Shown piece by piece: positions 39,208 through 52,430 of a stretch of DNA of 64,000 nucleotides. This DNA is from Micromonospora coxensis (GTDB lineage: Bacteria; Actinomycetota; Actinomycetes; Mycobacteriales; Micromonosporaceae), in assembly GCF_900090295.1 (NCBI RefSeq), contig NZ_LT607753.1:1054001-1118000 (forward strand). Reading direction: 5' to 3'. Under the pieces are notes generated by a model. It was not told the origin of the DNA. It did not search any database and worked only from the letters and a program-made list of their open reading frames with translations. Both the position numbers and the translations under genes were made by a program. The number at the start of each line of letters is the position of its first letter. The first letter of the stretch is position 1.

Positions 39208-40493
39208 GGGCGCTCCCCGGTGAGTACGACCACCGGGTTGGTGGCGGCGAGCCGCACGGATCCGCCGGGCAGGTCGGCCAGGCGGGCGGCGGAGAGTTGG
39301 CTGCCGTCGACGGCGTAGCCGGCGTCGCGCAGCAGGTGGACGGCGGGCGCGACCCGGTCCAGCGCGGCGAGGGTGTGCACCACCCGCGCGGGGCGGCGGG
39401 CGACCACCGCGGCGAGCACGTCGGTGCCGCCCCCGCCGACGAAGACGGCGTCCGGGTCGGGCAGGTCGCGCAGGGCCGCCGGCGCGTGGCCGGTCACCAC
39501 CCGCACGTGCGCCCCGTGTCGGGCGGCGTTCGCCGCGACCGGCGCGTCCGGGTCCCGTTCCACGGCGATGACGGCCGCGCCGAGCAGGGCGCACTCGATG
39601 CCGACCGAGCCGCTGCCCGCGCCGACGTCCCAGACGAGCCGGCCGAGACGCGGACGCAGCCGGGCCACCGCGAGGGCGCGTACCTCCGACTTGGTGATCA
39701 TGGAGTCACGGTGGTGGTACGCGGTCTCCGGCAGCGCCCAGCCGCCGGCCGGCGCGGCGGCCGGCTGGTTGTCCGTGCGCACCGGCCCGACGGCGGGCGG
39801 GGCGGACCCGTCGGTGGCGAGACTGAGCAGCACGTGCGGGTCGGCCCAGGCCCGCCGGGCGGCCTCCTCCGGCGTGGTCCAGGTGACCCGCTCGGCGTCG
39901 GTGCCGAGGTGTTCGGCGACCACCAGGCGGCGGGGCCAGCCGGCCAGCCCGGCCCCGATCTCGGCGGCCCCGGCGCCCGGGGCGGTGAGCACGGCGACGG
40001 CGGGCAGCGCCCGGCAGGCGTTGAGGGCGGGCCCGGGGTCACGGCCGTGCGCGGTGAGCACCGCCGCGCCGTCCCAGTCGAGCCCGGCGCGGGCGAACGC
40101 GGCAGCCACGCTGGAGACCGCCGGCAGCACCCGCAGCGGCAGCCCGGCGGCGCGCAGCCGGCGGACGATGCCGAAGAGCCCGGGATCGCCGCTGGCCAGC
40201 ACGACGGCCGGCGCTCCGGCCGCGACGGCGGCGGCGAGCCGGTCCAGCGCGGGGGCGAGCGGTCCCAGCACGACGCGGGGGCAGTCCGGCGGCGCGGGCA
40301 GGGCAGCCAGGTGGCGGGCCGCGCCGACGACGAGCCGGGCCCGGGCCAGCGCGTCGCGCGCGCCGGGGTGCGGCGGTCGGCCGGCGGCGTCGATCCCGAC
40401 CACGGTGACCGCCGGCCGCGCCGTGCCGGTCCGGTCCGCCGGCCCGACGGCGCGGGGGTCGGCGTCCGGGCCCACGCCGGTCGCGGCGGTCAC
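39204..40493 (-). CDS. cobL: CobL: precorrin-6Y C5,15-methyltransferase (CbiE-CbiT fusion)
   Basis: A 429-residue bifunctional enzyme. The N-terminal half (about 30-230) is the CbiE-type methyltransferase ([32 protein letters not shown]). The C-terminal half (about 245-429) is CbiT, a class I methyltransferase that also decarboxylates ([20 protein letters not shown]). It follows cbiD with a GTGA overlap at 40490-40493. A roughly 28-residue Ala/Asp-rich extension precedes the first strand. Confidence 0.95.
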   Translation of the reverse strand: MTAATGVGPDADPRAVGPADRTGTARPAVTVVGIDAAGRPPHPGARDALARARLVVGAARHLAALPAPPDCPRVVLGPLAPALDRLAAAVAAGAPAVVLASGDPGLFGIVRRLRAAGLPLRVLPAVSSVAAAFARAGLDWDGAAVLTAHGRDPGPALNACRALPAVAVLTAPGAGAAEIGAGLAGWPRRLVVAEHLGTDAERVTWTTPEEAARRAWADPHVLLSLATDGSAPPAVGPVRTDNQPAAAPAGGWALPETAYHHRDSMITKSEVRALAVARLRPRLGRLVWDVGAGSGSVGIECALLGAAVIAVERDPDAPVAANAARHGAHVRVVTGHAPAALRDLPDPDAVFVGGGGTDVLAAVVARRPARVVHTLAALDRVAPAVHLLRDAGYAVDGSQLSAARLADLPGGSVRLAATNPVVVLTGERP

Positions 40494-41641
40494 CCGGACC
40501 ACCGCCCGGAGGAGGCGACCACCCGGGAGCCGGTGAAGTCCACCATCGCCACGTCGACGGTGACGGCGTGCCCGGCGAAGCGGCGCAGCACCTGACGTAC
40601 CCGGCGGCAGAGCAGGTCGCCGGCGGGGCCGAGCAGGCCGGCGGCCTCCCACAGCTCGTACGCGTGCCGCCCGGTGTTGGCCGCCGCGACCGCCGCCACC
40701 AGGTCGGCGTCGCCGCCGGCCTCGGCGGTGACCGCGCCGAGCAGCGACAAATCCACCTTGGAGCGGGTGTAGTGGGTCATCAGGATCCCGGCGGCGAGTT
40801 TGGCGAGCTTGCCGGCCATGCCGACGAAGACCACACCGGTCATCGCGTCGCCGACGGCGGCGGTGACCGCCGCGCCGGTGAAGTCGCCGACCTCGACGAA
40901 GCACACCTCGGGCAGCTCCGGCAGGAGTTCACGGGCGGCCCGCTCGGTACGCCCACCGGTGCACAGCACCACGGTCCGCTCCCCCTGCGCGGCCATCACG
41001 TGCACCGCCTGCACCACGCTGGCCCGCCAGGAGGCGGTGGAGAACGGCCGGACGATCCCGGTGGTGCCCAGGATGGAGATGCCGCCCAGGATCCCCAGCC
41101 GCCGGTTGGTGGTCTTGCGGGCCATCACCTCGCCGCCGGGCACGCTGATCACCACCCGGACGCCCACCTCGGCCAGGTCGACCACCTCGGCGACCGCCTC
41201 GCCGATCATGCGGCGCGGGGTGTCGTTGATGGCCGGGCCGCCGACGGACAGGCCGAGCCCCGGCCTGGTCACCGTCCCGACGCCGGGTCCCCCGTCGAGC
41301 TGGAGGCCGGGACGGTCGTGCCAGCCGACGGTGGCGGTGAGGTGCGCGCCGTGGGTGACGTCCGGGTCGTCCCCGGCGTCCTTGACCACCACCGCCTCGG
41401 CGTGCGCGTCCGGCAGCGGGCTGAAGTCGCAGCGGTGCACGGTGAAGCGCACCCGCCGGCCGGCGGGCAGCCCGATCTCCACCTCCCGCTGCGGGGCGCC
41501 GGTGACCAGCGCGGTCACCGCCGCCTTCGCCGCCGCCGTCGCGCAGGCGCCGGTGGTCCAGCCGGTGCGCAGCGCGGTCGGCCGGACCTTCGCGGTCCGC
41601 GGCAGGTCCGGCTCGCGCAGCGGCGGCTCGGCGTACGTCAT
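40490..41641 (-). CDS. cbiD: Cobalt-precorrin-5B C1-methyltransferase
   Basis: A 383-residue CbiD, typical of the anaerobic-type route. Signatures: [18 protein letters not shown] near the N-terminus and [19 protein letters not shown] in the middle, then [27 protein letters not shown] 41641 overlaps the cobM stop (ATGA) and precedes cobL. The presence of CbiD together with CbiG and CbiX argues for cobalt-bearing intermediates in this strain. Confidence 0.96.
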   Translation of the reverse strand: MTYAEPPLREPDLPRTAKVRPTALRTGWTTGACATAAAKAAVTALVTGAPQREVEIGLPAGRRVRFTVHRCDFSPLPDAHAEAVVVKDAGDDPDVTHGAHLTATVGWHDRPGLQLDGGPGVGTVTRPGLGLSVGGPAINDTPRRMIGEAVAEVVDLAEVGVRVVISVPGGEVMARKTTNRRLGILGGISILGTTGIVRPFSTASWRASVVQAVHVMAAQGERTVVLCTGGRTERAARELLPELPEVCFVEVGDFTGAAVTAAVGDAMTGVVFVGMAGKLAKLAAGILMTHYTRSKVDLSLLGAVTAEAGGDADLVAAVAAANTGRHAYELWEAAGLLGPAGDLLCRRVRQVLRRFAGHAVTVDVAMVDFTGSRVVASSGRWSG

Positions 41642-42501
41642 CGCGGCGGCCCGCCCGGCTCGGGTGCGGTCGGCCGGTCGGCGGCGACCGGCGGGTTCGC
41701 CGCCCGGGTGCGGCGCAGCTCGGCGCGGGCGGCCGGCTCGGCCCGGCGGAAGGTGTGGAAGTGCCCGGGGTGGTACAGGTGCGAGCGGGTGCCGCTGGCG
41801 GCGAGGGCCGGGCCGACCAGGAAGAGGGTGTGCTTCCAGAGCTTGTGCTCCTTGACCGTGGCCTCCAGCTCGCCGAGGGTGCAGCGGACCACCAGCTCGT
41901 CCGGCCAGGTCGCCTGGTACGCCACCACCACCGGGGTGTGCGCGGGGTAGCCGCCGGCGAGCAGTTCGGCCTGCGCCTGCCCGGAGCGGGCGGCGGAGAG
42001 GAAGAGCGCCATGGTGGTGCCGTGCCGGGCGAACTCGCGGACCCGCTCCCCCGGCGGCATCGGCGTCCTGCCGCCCTCCAGCCGGGTGAGGATGACCGAC
42101 TGGGCGACCTCGGGGATGGTCAGCTCCCGGCCGACGATCGCGGCGACGGCGGTGAACGAGGAGACCCCGGGCACGATCTCCACCGCCAGGTCGAGGGCCC
42201 GGCAGAGGTCGAGCTGCTCCTGCACCGCGCCCCACAACGCCGGGTCGCCGGAGTGGATCCGGGCCACGGTCAGCCCCTCGGCGGCGGCCCGCCGGTACAG
42301 CGGCAGCACCCCCTCGATGGGCAGCTGGGAGGAGTCGACGATCTCGGCGTCGGGGCGGGCGTGGGCGAGGACGTCGGCGTGCACCAGGCTGGCCGCCCAG
42401 ATCACCACGTCGGCCTCGGCGATCACCCGCGCGGCGCGCAGGGTGAGCAGGTCGGCGGCGCCGGGGCCGGCCCCGACGAACCACACCTTCGCGGTGGTCA
42501 C
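41638..42501 (-). CDS. cobM: Precorrin-4 C11-methyltransferase
   Basis: A 287-residue SAM-dependent methyltransferase of the CobM/CbiF type: VWFVGAGPGAADLLTLRAARV, IVDSSQLPIEGVLPLYRRA and HSGDPALWGAVQEQLDL. The C-terminal 35 residues are an Ala/Arg/Pro extension. Start GTG 42501 overlaps the cobI stop (GTGA 42498-42501). Confidence 0.95.
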   Translation of the reverse strand: MTTAKVWFVGAGPGAADLLTLRAARVIAEADVVIWAASLVHADVLAHARPDAEIVDSSQLPIEGVLPLYRRAAAEGLTVARIHSGDPALWGAVQEQLDLCRALDLAVEIVPGVSSFTAVAAIVGRELTIPEVAQSVILTRLEGGRTPMPPGERVREFARHGTTMALFLSAARSGQAQAELLAGGYPAHTPVVVAYQATWPDELVVRCTLGELEATVKEHKLWKHTLFLVGPALAASGTRSHLYHPGHFHTFRRAEPAARAELRRTRAANPPVAADRPTAPEPGGPPR

Positions 42502-43328
42502 AGCTTTCCTCCCCGCCGGTCCCGGCGGGCCGGGACCAGCAGCGTCGACAGGTAGGGCAGGTCGTCGTCGGCCCGGTCGACCGGGCCGATCCGCTCGTCG
42601 GGCAGGCCCAGGCCCCGGCCCAGCACGGCGTCGGGGAGCCGGCCGTGCCGGCGCAGCGCGTCGACCAGTTCGGCGTGGCGTCGCCAGCCCTTGTAGACCA
42701 CGACGGTGCCGGGGCCGGCGAGGGCGTCGTCGACCAGCGCCGGCCCGGCGGTGGCCGACAGCAGGGTGAGCGGTTCGCGGCCCTCGCAGAGCGGCACGCC
42801 GCTGCGGGCGGCGAGTTCCTGCATGGCGGTGATCCCGGGCACGGTGCGCACCTCGACCGCCGGGCGCAGGGCGCGCACGCTCTGCGCCAGGTAGCCGAAG
42901 GTGGAGTAGACGTTCGGGTCGCCGATGGTGGCGAAGGCGATCGCGCGCGCCCCGTCGTCGAAGGCGGCGACCACAGCCGCCGCCGCCGCGTCCCACGCGG
43001 CCTCCCGGCGGGTGGTCACCCCGCCCCGGTCGTCGAGGGCGAACGGCAGCCGGCGCAGCCGGTCGGCCGGGACGTGCGCCCGCACCGTGGCCTCGGCGCG
43101 GCCCCGGGGCGCGTCGCCGTCCGCCCCGGTCCGGTCCATCACCGGTACGACCACCAGGTCGGCCTCGCGCAGCACCCGGACCGCCCGGAGGGTGAGCAGG
43201 TCCGCCTCGCCCGGTCCGACGCCGACCCCGGTCAGGGTGCCGGCCCCGGCAGCGCCCGCCCCGGCGCCGCTGGGGCTGTCGTGGGGCCGGCCGGCGCTCG
43301 GGTGGCCGGCGTCGGCGTGGGCGGTCAC
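42498..43328 (-). CDS. cobI: Precorrin-2 C20-methyltransferase
   Basis: A 276-residue methyltransferase of the CobI/CbiL type: TLTGVGVGPGEADLLTLRAVRV, DDRGGVTTRREAAWD and FATIGDPNVYSTFGYLAQ. About 30 Gly/Ala/Pro-rich residues precede the catalytic fold. GTG 43328 overlaps the cobB stop, in line with the operon rule. Confidence 0.95.
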   Translation of the reverse strand: MTAHADAGHPSAGRPHDSPSGAGAGAAGAGTLTGVGVGPGEADLLTLRAVRVLREADLVVVPVMDRTGADGDAPRGRAEATVRAHVPADRLRRLPFALDDRGGVTTRREAAWDAAAAAVVAAFDDGARAIAFATIGDPNVYSTFGYLAQSVRALRPAVEVRTVPGITAMQELAARSGVPLCEGREPLTLLSATAGPALVDDALAGPGTVVVYKGWRRHAELVDALRRHGRLPDAVLGRGLGLPDERIGPVDRADDDLPYLSTLLVPARRDRRGGKL

Positions 43329-44965
43329 CGGCTCGCCGCCTCGACCAGGCGGCGGGCGGCCGACGGGCGGCCGGCCCAGTGGGTGTGCAGGTAGGAGGCG
43401 TGCACCCGGTCGGTGACGAAACCGTGCGGGCTGCCGTCCCAGCGCCACGCCGGCCGGTCGCCGTACCCGGGGTCGGTGGCGGTGCGGTGGAACTCGTGCC
43501 CGCGTACCGGCTCACCGGCGGGGTGGACCGGGGAGTCGGTGGCGGCGACGGCGTCGCGGTAGCCCAGGGTGAGCCGGCCGGTCATCCGGGCGGTGTGCGG
43601 CAGCCGCCCGCACATCGGCACGCCGTCGAGGGCCTTGCCGAGGTAGAGCAGCCCGGCGCACTCGGCGACGATCGGCCCGTCGAAGTCGGCGAGTTCGGCG
43701 CGCAGCGCCGTGTTGGCCGCCAGGGCCTCGGCGTGCACCTCGGGGAAGCCCCCGCCGATGACCACGGCCCGGGTGCCGGCCGGCAGGGCGGGGTCGCGCA
43801 GCGGGTCGAAGGTGACCACGGCGGCGCCGGCCGCGGCGAGCAGTTCGGGTGTCTCGGCGTACGAGAAGGTGAAGGCCGGCCCACCGGCGACCGCGACCAC
43901 CGGACGGCCGGCGCCGGCCGGGCCGCCGACGGCGAGGCCCGGGTCCCAGGGCGCGACGGTCAGTGGTGGGGCCGAGCGGGCCAGGTCGAGCACGGCGTCG
44001 AGGTCGACGGTGGACTCGACCAGTCCGGCCAGCGCGTCGACGACGGCCAGGGACTCCGGGGCCCGCTCGGCGACCGGCACCAGCCCGAGGTGGCGCGCGG
44101 GCGCGGCCACCTCGACGGTCCGGGTGACCGCCCCGAGCACCGGGACGCCCACCTCGGCGAGCGCGTCGCGCAGCAGTTTCTCGTGCCGGGGGGAGCCGAC
44201 CCGGTTGAGGATCACCCCGCCGACGCGCACGCCGGGGTCGAAGGCGCGCATGCCGAGCACCAGTGCGGCGGCGGAGCGGCCCTGCGCGGTGGTGTCGAGG
44301 ACCAGCACGACCGGCGCGTCGATCAGCCGGGCGACGTGGGCGGTGGAGGCGTACCCGCCCCGGCCGACCGCGCCGTCGTGCAGGCCCATCACGCCCTCGA
44401 CGACGGCGATGTCGGCGGGGGTGGGGACGCGGGCGCCGTGGCGCAGCAGCGGCGCGATCCGCTCCTCGCCGACCAGCCACGGGTCGAGGTTGCGCCCGGG
44501 CCGGCCGGCGGCGAGCGCGTGGTAGCCGGGGTCGATGTAGTCGGGGCCGACCTTGTGCGGGCTGACGGTCAGGCCCCGGCGGCGCAGCGCGGCGAGCAGC
44601 CCGGTGGCCACCGTGGTCTTGCCGTGCCCGCTGGCCGGCGCGGCGACCACCAGCCGGGGCAGCGCCCACGGCGCGGCCGGACCCGCCCCGGCACCGCCGG
44701 CGTCGCGGGCGGCCCGGCCGGCGGCACCGTCGCGCTCGGCGGCATCCGCCGGGCCGGCGGCATCGGCCGGGTAGGCCGGGCCGGTCGGGTCGGCGGCGTC
44801 GGCCGGGTCGGCCAGGTCGGTCGGGTCGGCGGCGTCGGCCGGGTCCGCGTCGAAGGGCGGGCGGCCGGCGTCGGGGACGGCCGGGGCGGGGTGGCCGGGG
44901 TGGCCGGCCGGGGCGGACGGCCCGTCGGGGCGGCGCTGGTCGGTGCGGCGGGTCGGTCCGGTCAC
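43325..44965 (-). CDS. cobB: Cobyrinate a,c-diamide synthase with Asp/Ala/Pro-rich N-terminal extension
   Basis: A 546-residue amidotransferase (CobB/CbiA). Residues about 105-300 are the dethiobiotin-synthetase-like ATPase (VVAAPASGHGKTTVATGLLAAL; HKVGPDYIDPGYH), and about 345-546 the class I glutamine amidotransferase domain (ECAGLLYLGKALDG with nucleophile Cys; YLHTHWAG). The first ~100 residues are a disordered extension with ADPADAADPT-like repeats, not found in the usual enzyme. Start GTG 44965 overlaps the cobO stop (GTGA). Confidence 0.94.
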   Translation of the reverse strand: MTGPTRRTDQRRPDGPSAPAGHPGHPAPAVPDAGRPPFDADPADAADPTDLADPADAADPTGPAYPADAAGPADAAERDGAAGRAARDAGGAGAGPAAPWALPRLVVAAPASGHGKTTVATGLLAALRRRGLTVSPHKVGPDYIDPGYHALAAGRPGRNLDPWLVGEERIAPLLRHGARVPTPADIAVVEGVMGLHDGAVGRGGYASTAHVARLIDAPVVLVLDTTAQGRSAAALVLGMRAFDPGVRVGGVILNRVGSPRHEKLLRDALAEVGVPVLGAVTRTVEVAAPARHLGLVPVAERAPESLAVVDALAGLVESTVDLDAVLDLARSAPPLTVAPWDPGLAVGGPAGAGRPVVAVAGGPAFTFSYAETPELLAAAGAAVVTFDPLRDPALPAGTRAVVIGGGFPEVHAEALAANTALRAELADFDGPIVAECAGLLYLGKALDGVPMCGRLPHTARMTGRLTLGYRDAVAATDSPVHPAGEPVRGHEFHRTATDPGYGDRPAWRWDGSPHGFVTDRVHASYLHTHWAGRPSAARRLVEAASR

Positions 44966-45573
44966 CACTCGATGCCCTTCTGGCCCTTCTGGCCGGCGTC
45001 CATCGGGTGCTTCACCTTGGTCAGCTCGGCGACCAGGTCGGCCGCCTCGACCAGGCGCGGGTCGGCGTCCCGGCCGGTGATCACCACGTGCTGGAAGCCG
45101 GGCCGCTCGGCGAGGGTCCGCACCACCTCGTCGACGTCCACCCAGCCCCACTTCATCGGGTAGGTGAACTCGTCGAGCACGTACAGGCCGTAGCGTTGCG
45201 CGGCGAGGTCCCGCTGGATCTGCCGCCAGCCCTCCAGGGCGTCGGCGGCGTGGTCGGCCTCGCCGCCGCGCTGAATCCACGACCAGCCCTCGCCCATCTT
45301 GTGCCAGGCGACCGGTGCGCCCTGGCCGGTGCGCTCGTGCACCTCGCCGAGGGCCCGGAACGCGGCCTCCTCGCCGACCCGCCAGCGGGCGCTCTTGACG
45401 AACTGGAACACCCCGATCGGCAGCCCGGCGGTCCAGGCGCGCAACGCCAGCCCGAACGCGGCGGTCGACTTGCCCTTCATCGCTCCGGTGTGGACGACGA
45501 CCAGCGGACGGTTGCGCCGCTGCCGCGTCGTCAACCCGTCGGCCGGTACGTGGGACGGCTTGCCCTGCGGCAT
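44962..45573 (-). CDS. cobO: Corrinoid adenosyltransferase (CobA/CobO type)
   Basis: A 203-residue ATP:cob(I)yrinate adenosyltransferase. P-loop VVHTGAMKGKSTAAFGLALR at about 26-45, FQFVKSARWRVGEE and LDEFTYPMKWGWVDVDEV match the CobO family. Its ATG and the chelatase stop share one base (TGATG at 45571-45575). Adenosylation follows cobalt insertion and diamide formation, fitting its neighbours. Confidence 0.96.
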   Translation of the reverse strand: MPQGKPSHVPADGLTTRQRRNRPLVVVHTGAMKGKSTAAFGLALRAWTAGLPIGVFQFVKSARWRVGEEAAFRALGEVHERTGQGAPVAWHKMGEGWSWIQRGGEADHAADALEGWRQIQRDLAAQRYGLYVLDEFTYPMKWGWVDVDEVVRTLAERPGFQHVVITGRDADPRLVEAADLVAELTKVKHPMDAGQKGQKGIEW

Positions 45574-47873
45574 CAGGCGACACTCCTCGTGGTGGTGGGG
45601 ACGGTGGCGGACGGCGATGCCGGCCGCGTCCGGGGACGCGACGGCGCGGCGGCGAGGCCGGCGAGCGGGTCGGCGGCCACCGCGTCGAGCCGGTGGTGCT
45701 CCGCGCCGAGCTGGGTGGCGAGGCGGCGGGCCAGGCCGAGGTGGACCGGCCCGGACTCGCAGTCGACGACGACGCAGGGCGCGCCGGTGGCGGCCAGCAC
45801 GGCCGCCGCACGGGCGGCCCGGTCCAGCGGGCGGGTCCCGGCGGTGGCCCGGCCGTCGGTGACGATCAGCACCAGGGGGCGGCGGCGCGGGTCGCGCAAC
45901 CGCTCCACCCGCAGCAGGTCGGCGGCGGCGAGCAGCCCTTCGGCGAGCGGGGTGCGCCCGCCGGTGGGCAGCTCGGCCAGCCGTGCCGAGGCGGCCAGCA
46001 CGGAGGAGGTGGCCGGCAGCAGGACCTGTGCGCCGGTGGCCCGGAACGCGACCACCGCGACCTTGTCCCGACGCTGGTAGGCGTCGGTGAGCAGGGCGAG
46101 CACCGCGCCCTTGACGGCGGACATCCGCTGCCGGGCCCCCATCGACCCGCTGGCGTCGACCACGAACAGCACCAGGTTGCCCTCGCGGCCCTCCCGGACC
46201 GCCTCGCGCAGGTCGTCGGGGCGCAGCACGAGCGGCCCGTCGTGCCGGCCCCGGCCGGCCTGGCGCGGGGCGGCGGCCCGCAGCGTCGCCGGCAGGTGCA
46301 GCGCGCCGGGGCGGCCGGCGGGCACCCGGGCCCCGGTGGTCCGGCCCCGGCCGGTCCGCGCCCGCGACCGCCGCCCGGGCACGCCGTCGCCGACCCCGGG
46401 CGCGGTGAACAGCCGCGCCGTCAACCCCGGCTCGGGTACGGCGACCGCCTGCGCCCGGCGCGGGACGTCCCCGGTGCGCGACCGGCCGTCGTCACCGTCG
46501 CGGGCGCCTGCCGTGCCGTCGGCCGGCCCGCCGGGCTGGTCCGGCCCGCCGGCCCGCCCGTCGCGCCGGTCGTCGTCCACGTCCCACCGGTCGGCCGCCT
46601 CCGGCCACCGGTGCGCGGGGTCGCCGTCGCGCGAGAAATCGCGGTCCTCGGGCTGCGGCCCGGGGCCGTCCCCGTGCCGTGCCGAGGGGTCGCCGGCGTC
46701 CGGTCCACGGTCCTGCCCGGTCGTAGCCGGACCCGCGTCAGGGTCGACGTCCGGGTCCCGGCCACCGTCGCCACCGGGTCCACCCGGTCCCTCGGGGCCA
46801 CCCGGACCACCGGGCGCCGGCCCGCCGCCGGGGCCGTCGTCGTCCGGGTCGTCGGGGTGTTCCTCGCGGGCCCGCTCCAGCGCCTCGTCGAGCCGCTTGT
46901 CGTCCAGGCCGGGGGTGTCGAACGGATCCCGGCGACGCCGGTGCGGCAGGGCCAGCCGGGCGGCCACCCGGACGTCCTCGGCGGTCACCCGCTCCCGCCC
47001 CTGCCAGGCGGCGTGCGCCACGGCGGCACGGGCGGTGACGATGTCGGCGCGCATCCCGTCGACGTCGAACGCGGCGCACACCTCGGCGATCTGCCGCAGC
47101 GCCGCGTCGGGCAGCAGCACGTGCTCCAGCCGCGCGCGGGCGGCGGCCACCCGGCGGGCGACCTGCGCGTCGGCGTCGACCCAGCCGGCGGCGAAGCCGG
47201 CCGGGTCGGCGTCGGCGGCGAGCCGGCGGCGGACCACCTCGACCCGGACGGCGGGGTCGCGGCTGGCGGCCACCTCGACGGTGAGCCCGAACCGGTCGAG
47301 CAGCTGCGGGCGCAGCTCCCCCTCCTCCGGGTTCATCGTGCCGACCAGCAGGAACCGGGCGGCGTGGCTGACCGAGACGCCCTCCCGCTCGACGTGGCAG
47401 CGGCCCATCGCGGCGGCGTCGAGCAGCAGGTCGACCAGGTGGTCGTGGAGCAGGTTGACCTCGTCGACGTAGAGCACGCCGCGGTGGGCGGCGGCGAGCA
47501 GCCCCGGCTCGAAGGCGCGTACCCCCTCGGCGAGGGCCTTCTCCAGGTCGAGCGAGCCGACCACCCGGTCCTCGGCGGCGCCGACCGGCAGCTCGACCAG
47601 GCGGGCCGGGCGGCGCTCGGCCGGCGACCCGGCCGGGTGCGGACCGTCCGGGCAGCCGGGGTCCACGGCGGCCGGGTCGCAGCCGAAGCGGCAGCCGGCC
47701 ACCCGGTCCACCGGGGGCAGCAGCGCCGCGAGGGCCCGCACGGCGGTGGACTTGGCGGTGCCCTTCTCACCCCGGACGAGCACCCCGCCGATGGCCGGGC
47801 TGACCGCGTTGAGCAGCAGGGCCAGACGCATGTCGTCCATGCCGAGCACCGCCGAGAAGGGGAACCCGCTCAC
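45573..47873 (-). CDS. ChlI-ChlD-type AAA+/VWA chelatase subunit (cobaltochelatase partner of CobN)
   Basis: A 766-residue protein joining two magnesium-chelatase subunit types. Residues about 1-330 are the AAA+ ATPase (Walker [37 protein letters not shown]). An acidic, Gly/Pro-rich linker runs to about 540. The C-terminus is a VWA domain with MIDAS motif [17 protein letters not shown]. It supplies ATP-driven force for metal insertion, replacing separate CobS and CobT. GTG 47873, with GGAGGAG 5 nt upstream inside the 59-bp repeat, overlaps the last mini-ORF stop. Confidence 0.93.
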   Translation of the reverse strand: MSGFPFSAVLGMDDMRLALLLNAVSPAIGGVLVRGEKGTAKSTAVRALAALLPPVDRVAGCRFGCDPAAVDPGCPDGPHPAGSPAERRPARLVELPVGAAEDRVVGSLDLEKALAEGVRAFEPGLLAAAHRGVLYVDEVNLLHDHLVDLLLDAAAMGRCHVEREGVSVSHAARFLLVGTMNPEEGELRPQLLDRFGLTVEVAASRDPAVRVEVVRRRLAADADPAGFAAGWVDADAQVARRVAAARARLEHVLLPDAALRQIAEVCAAFDVDGMRADIVTARAAVAHAAWQGRERVTAEDVRVAARLALPHRRRRDPFDTPGLDDKRLDEALERAREEHPDDPDDDGPGGGPAPGGPGGPEGPGGPGGDGGRDPDVDPDAGPATTGQDRGPDAGDPSARHGDGPGPQPEDRDFSRDGDPAHRWPEAADRWDVDDDRRDGRAGGPDQPGGPADGTAGARDGDDGRSRTGDVPRRAQAVAVPEPGLTARLFTAPGVGDGVPGRRSRARTGRGRTTGARVPAGRPGALHLPATLRAAAPRQAGRGRHDGPLVLRPDDLREAVREGREGNLVLFVVDASGSMGARQRMSAVKGAVLALLTDAYQRRDKVAVVAFRATGAQVLLPATSSVLAASARLAELPTGGRTPLAEGLLAAADLLRVERLRDPRRRPLVLIVTDGRATAGTRPLDRAARAAAVLAATGAPCVVVDCESGPVHLGLARRLATQLGAEHHRLDAVAADPLAGLAAAPSRPRTRPASPSATVPTTTRSVA

Positions 47874-47932
47874 TGCGACTCCTCCGTTCGCGACTGCGGG
47901 GCTCGCAGAACCGGCTCACTCCTCGCGCTCAC
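47870..47932 (-). CDS. Mini-ORF 3 (20 codons) of the tandem coupling repeat
   Basis: Starts GTG AGC at 47932, ends TGA at 47870, encodes a 20-residue peptide beginning [15 protein letters not shown]. Identical to the other two. Its stop overlaps the GTG of the chelatase gene; its 3' part carries that gene's GGAGGAG. Translation is inferred from the spacing only. Confidence 0.5.
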   Translation of the reverse strand: MSARSEPVLRAPQSRTEESQ

Positions 47933-48046
47933 TGCGACTCCTCCGTTCGCGACTGCGGGGCTCGCAGAACCGGCTCACTCCTCGCGCTCACTGCGACTCC
48001 TCCGTTCGCGACTGCGGGGCTCGCAGAACCGGCTCACTCCTCGCGC

Positions 48047-48047
<1 letters not shown>
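47871..48047. repeat. Three identical tandem 59-bp units between cobN and the chelatase gene
   Basis: Copies begin at 47871, 47930 and 47989, with identical sequence and a partial fourth (CACTGC) at the cobN end. Each contains a GGAGGAG, a GTG start, and a small CTGCG/CGCAG hairpin. They fill the whole cobN-chelatase gap. It is not a CRISPR array: there are no spacers. Confidence 0.98.
47929..47991 (-). CDS. Mini-ORF 2 (20 codons) of the tandem coupling repeat
   Basis: GTG at 47991 to TGA at 47929, same 20-residue product as its neighbours. The start overlaps the stop of mini-ORF 1 and the stop overlaps the start of mini-ORF 3, each by GTGA. GGAGGAG lies 5 nt before the start. Confidence 0.5.
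   Translation of the reverse strand: MSARSEPVLRAPQSRTEESQ

Positions 48048-48050
<3 letters not shown>
47988..48050 (-). CDS. Mini-ORF 1 (20 codons) of the tandem coupling repeat
   Basis: GTG at 48050 overlaps the cobN stop (GTGA 48047-48050); GGAGG from the cobN end lies 7 nt upstream. TGA at 47988. Same product as the other two. It is the first link of a chain cobN, three mini-ORFs, chelatase. Confidence 0.5.
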
Positions 48051-51715
<3,665 letters not shown>

Positions 51716-51857
51716 GGACGGCTCCGGAGAGTGACACCCGGACCGGCGCGGAGGCGGTCGGGCGGGGCGGGGGGCGGGCGCGGTTCAGCGGGTACGACGA
51801 GCGGCCGACCGGGTCACCGGCGGTGAGCCGGTGGGCGCGGACGGCGCGGTGCGGGAC

Positions 51858-51986
51858 TCAGCGGTGAACGGCGCAACGGGCGGCGCGTGGGCCGGGAGCG
51901 GCCCCGGCACGGCCGGGCAGGGGCGCGGCGGCGCGCCCGGCACGGGTACGACGGGTGTCGTCGACGGTGGAGACGCTGCGCGTCAT
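51858..51986 (-). CDS. 42-codon ORF between the B12 riboswitch and cobN
   Basis: ATG 51986 has GGAGG 5 nt upstream, unusually good spacing, and the frame ends at 51858. The peptide begins MTRSVSTVDDTRRTRAGRAA and is Arg/Ala-rich. No family is recognised and no membrane segment is seen, so it is not CbtB. It could be a leader peptide whose RBS is controlled by the riboswitch, or chance. Confidence 0.4.
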   Translation of the reverse strand: MTRSVSTVDDTRRTRAGRAAAPLPGRAGAAPGPRAARCAVHR

Positions 51987-52024
51987 CGGGTCCTCCTCGG
52001 GTGTCCACGCCCTGGGGTCACTCC

Positions 52025-52190
52025 GACGGCCGAAGTATCCTGGCTCCCGGATCGACGCTCTCCCCCGGCCTTCCAACCGCAGACACACGGCCGTGACTCA
52101 CGAGGGGGGATCGCTCCCCGGTGACAGTGGCGGGACCGCGCCGGAATCGCACCGGCTTCCTTCACTGCCGTCAGGCCGCGAATGCTGCCA
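52025..52190 (-). promoter_or_regulatory. Cobalamin (B12) riboswitch
   Basis: On the minus strand the conserved order is present: GAAGCCGGTGCGATTCCGGC (52159-52140), CGGTCCCGCCACTGTC (52138-52123) and the B12 box AGCCAGGATAC (52045-52035). Together these make the adenosylcobalamin-binding core. It sits 320 bp before cobN and should switch the whole cob operon off when cobalamin is plentiful. The expression platform probably masks the RBS at 51992-51996, but I cannot fold it here. Confidence 0.93.
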
Positions 52191-52430
52191 CACCCGTCGC
52201 CGCCGGGTCAACGCCGCCCCACCACCGGTCGACGTCGACAGCGGTCGATCGCTTCGGTGCCCGCTCCGCAGTGGACACCGGCGCGCGATCGATGCGTCCG
52301 CACCCCGCGCCGGGACACCCGGACACCGCGCGGCCGGCCGCCGGGGCCGGCTGGCGGGGCCGGGCGACCGACCCGACGCGACGGCGTATCGGCCGGTCAG
52401 CGAGGTCCACGGGGCAGCGGGGCGGCGGCG

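Noticed and set aside
36915..40595. Long plus-strand frames opposite cbiG-cobJ and cobL
   Set aside because: Composed of Ser/Arg/Pro/Val repeats that mirror the minisatellite; no domain is recognisable, whereas the minus strand has full enzymes.
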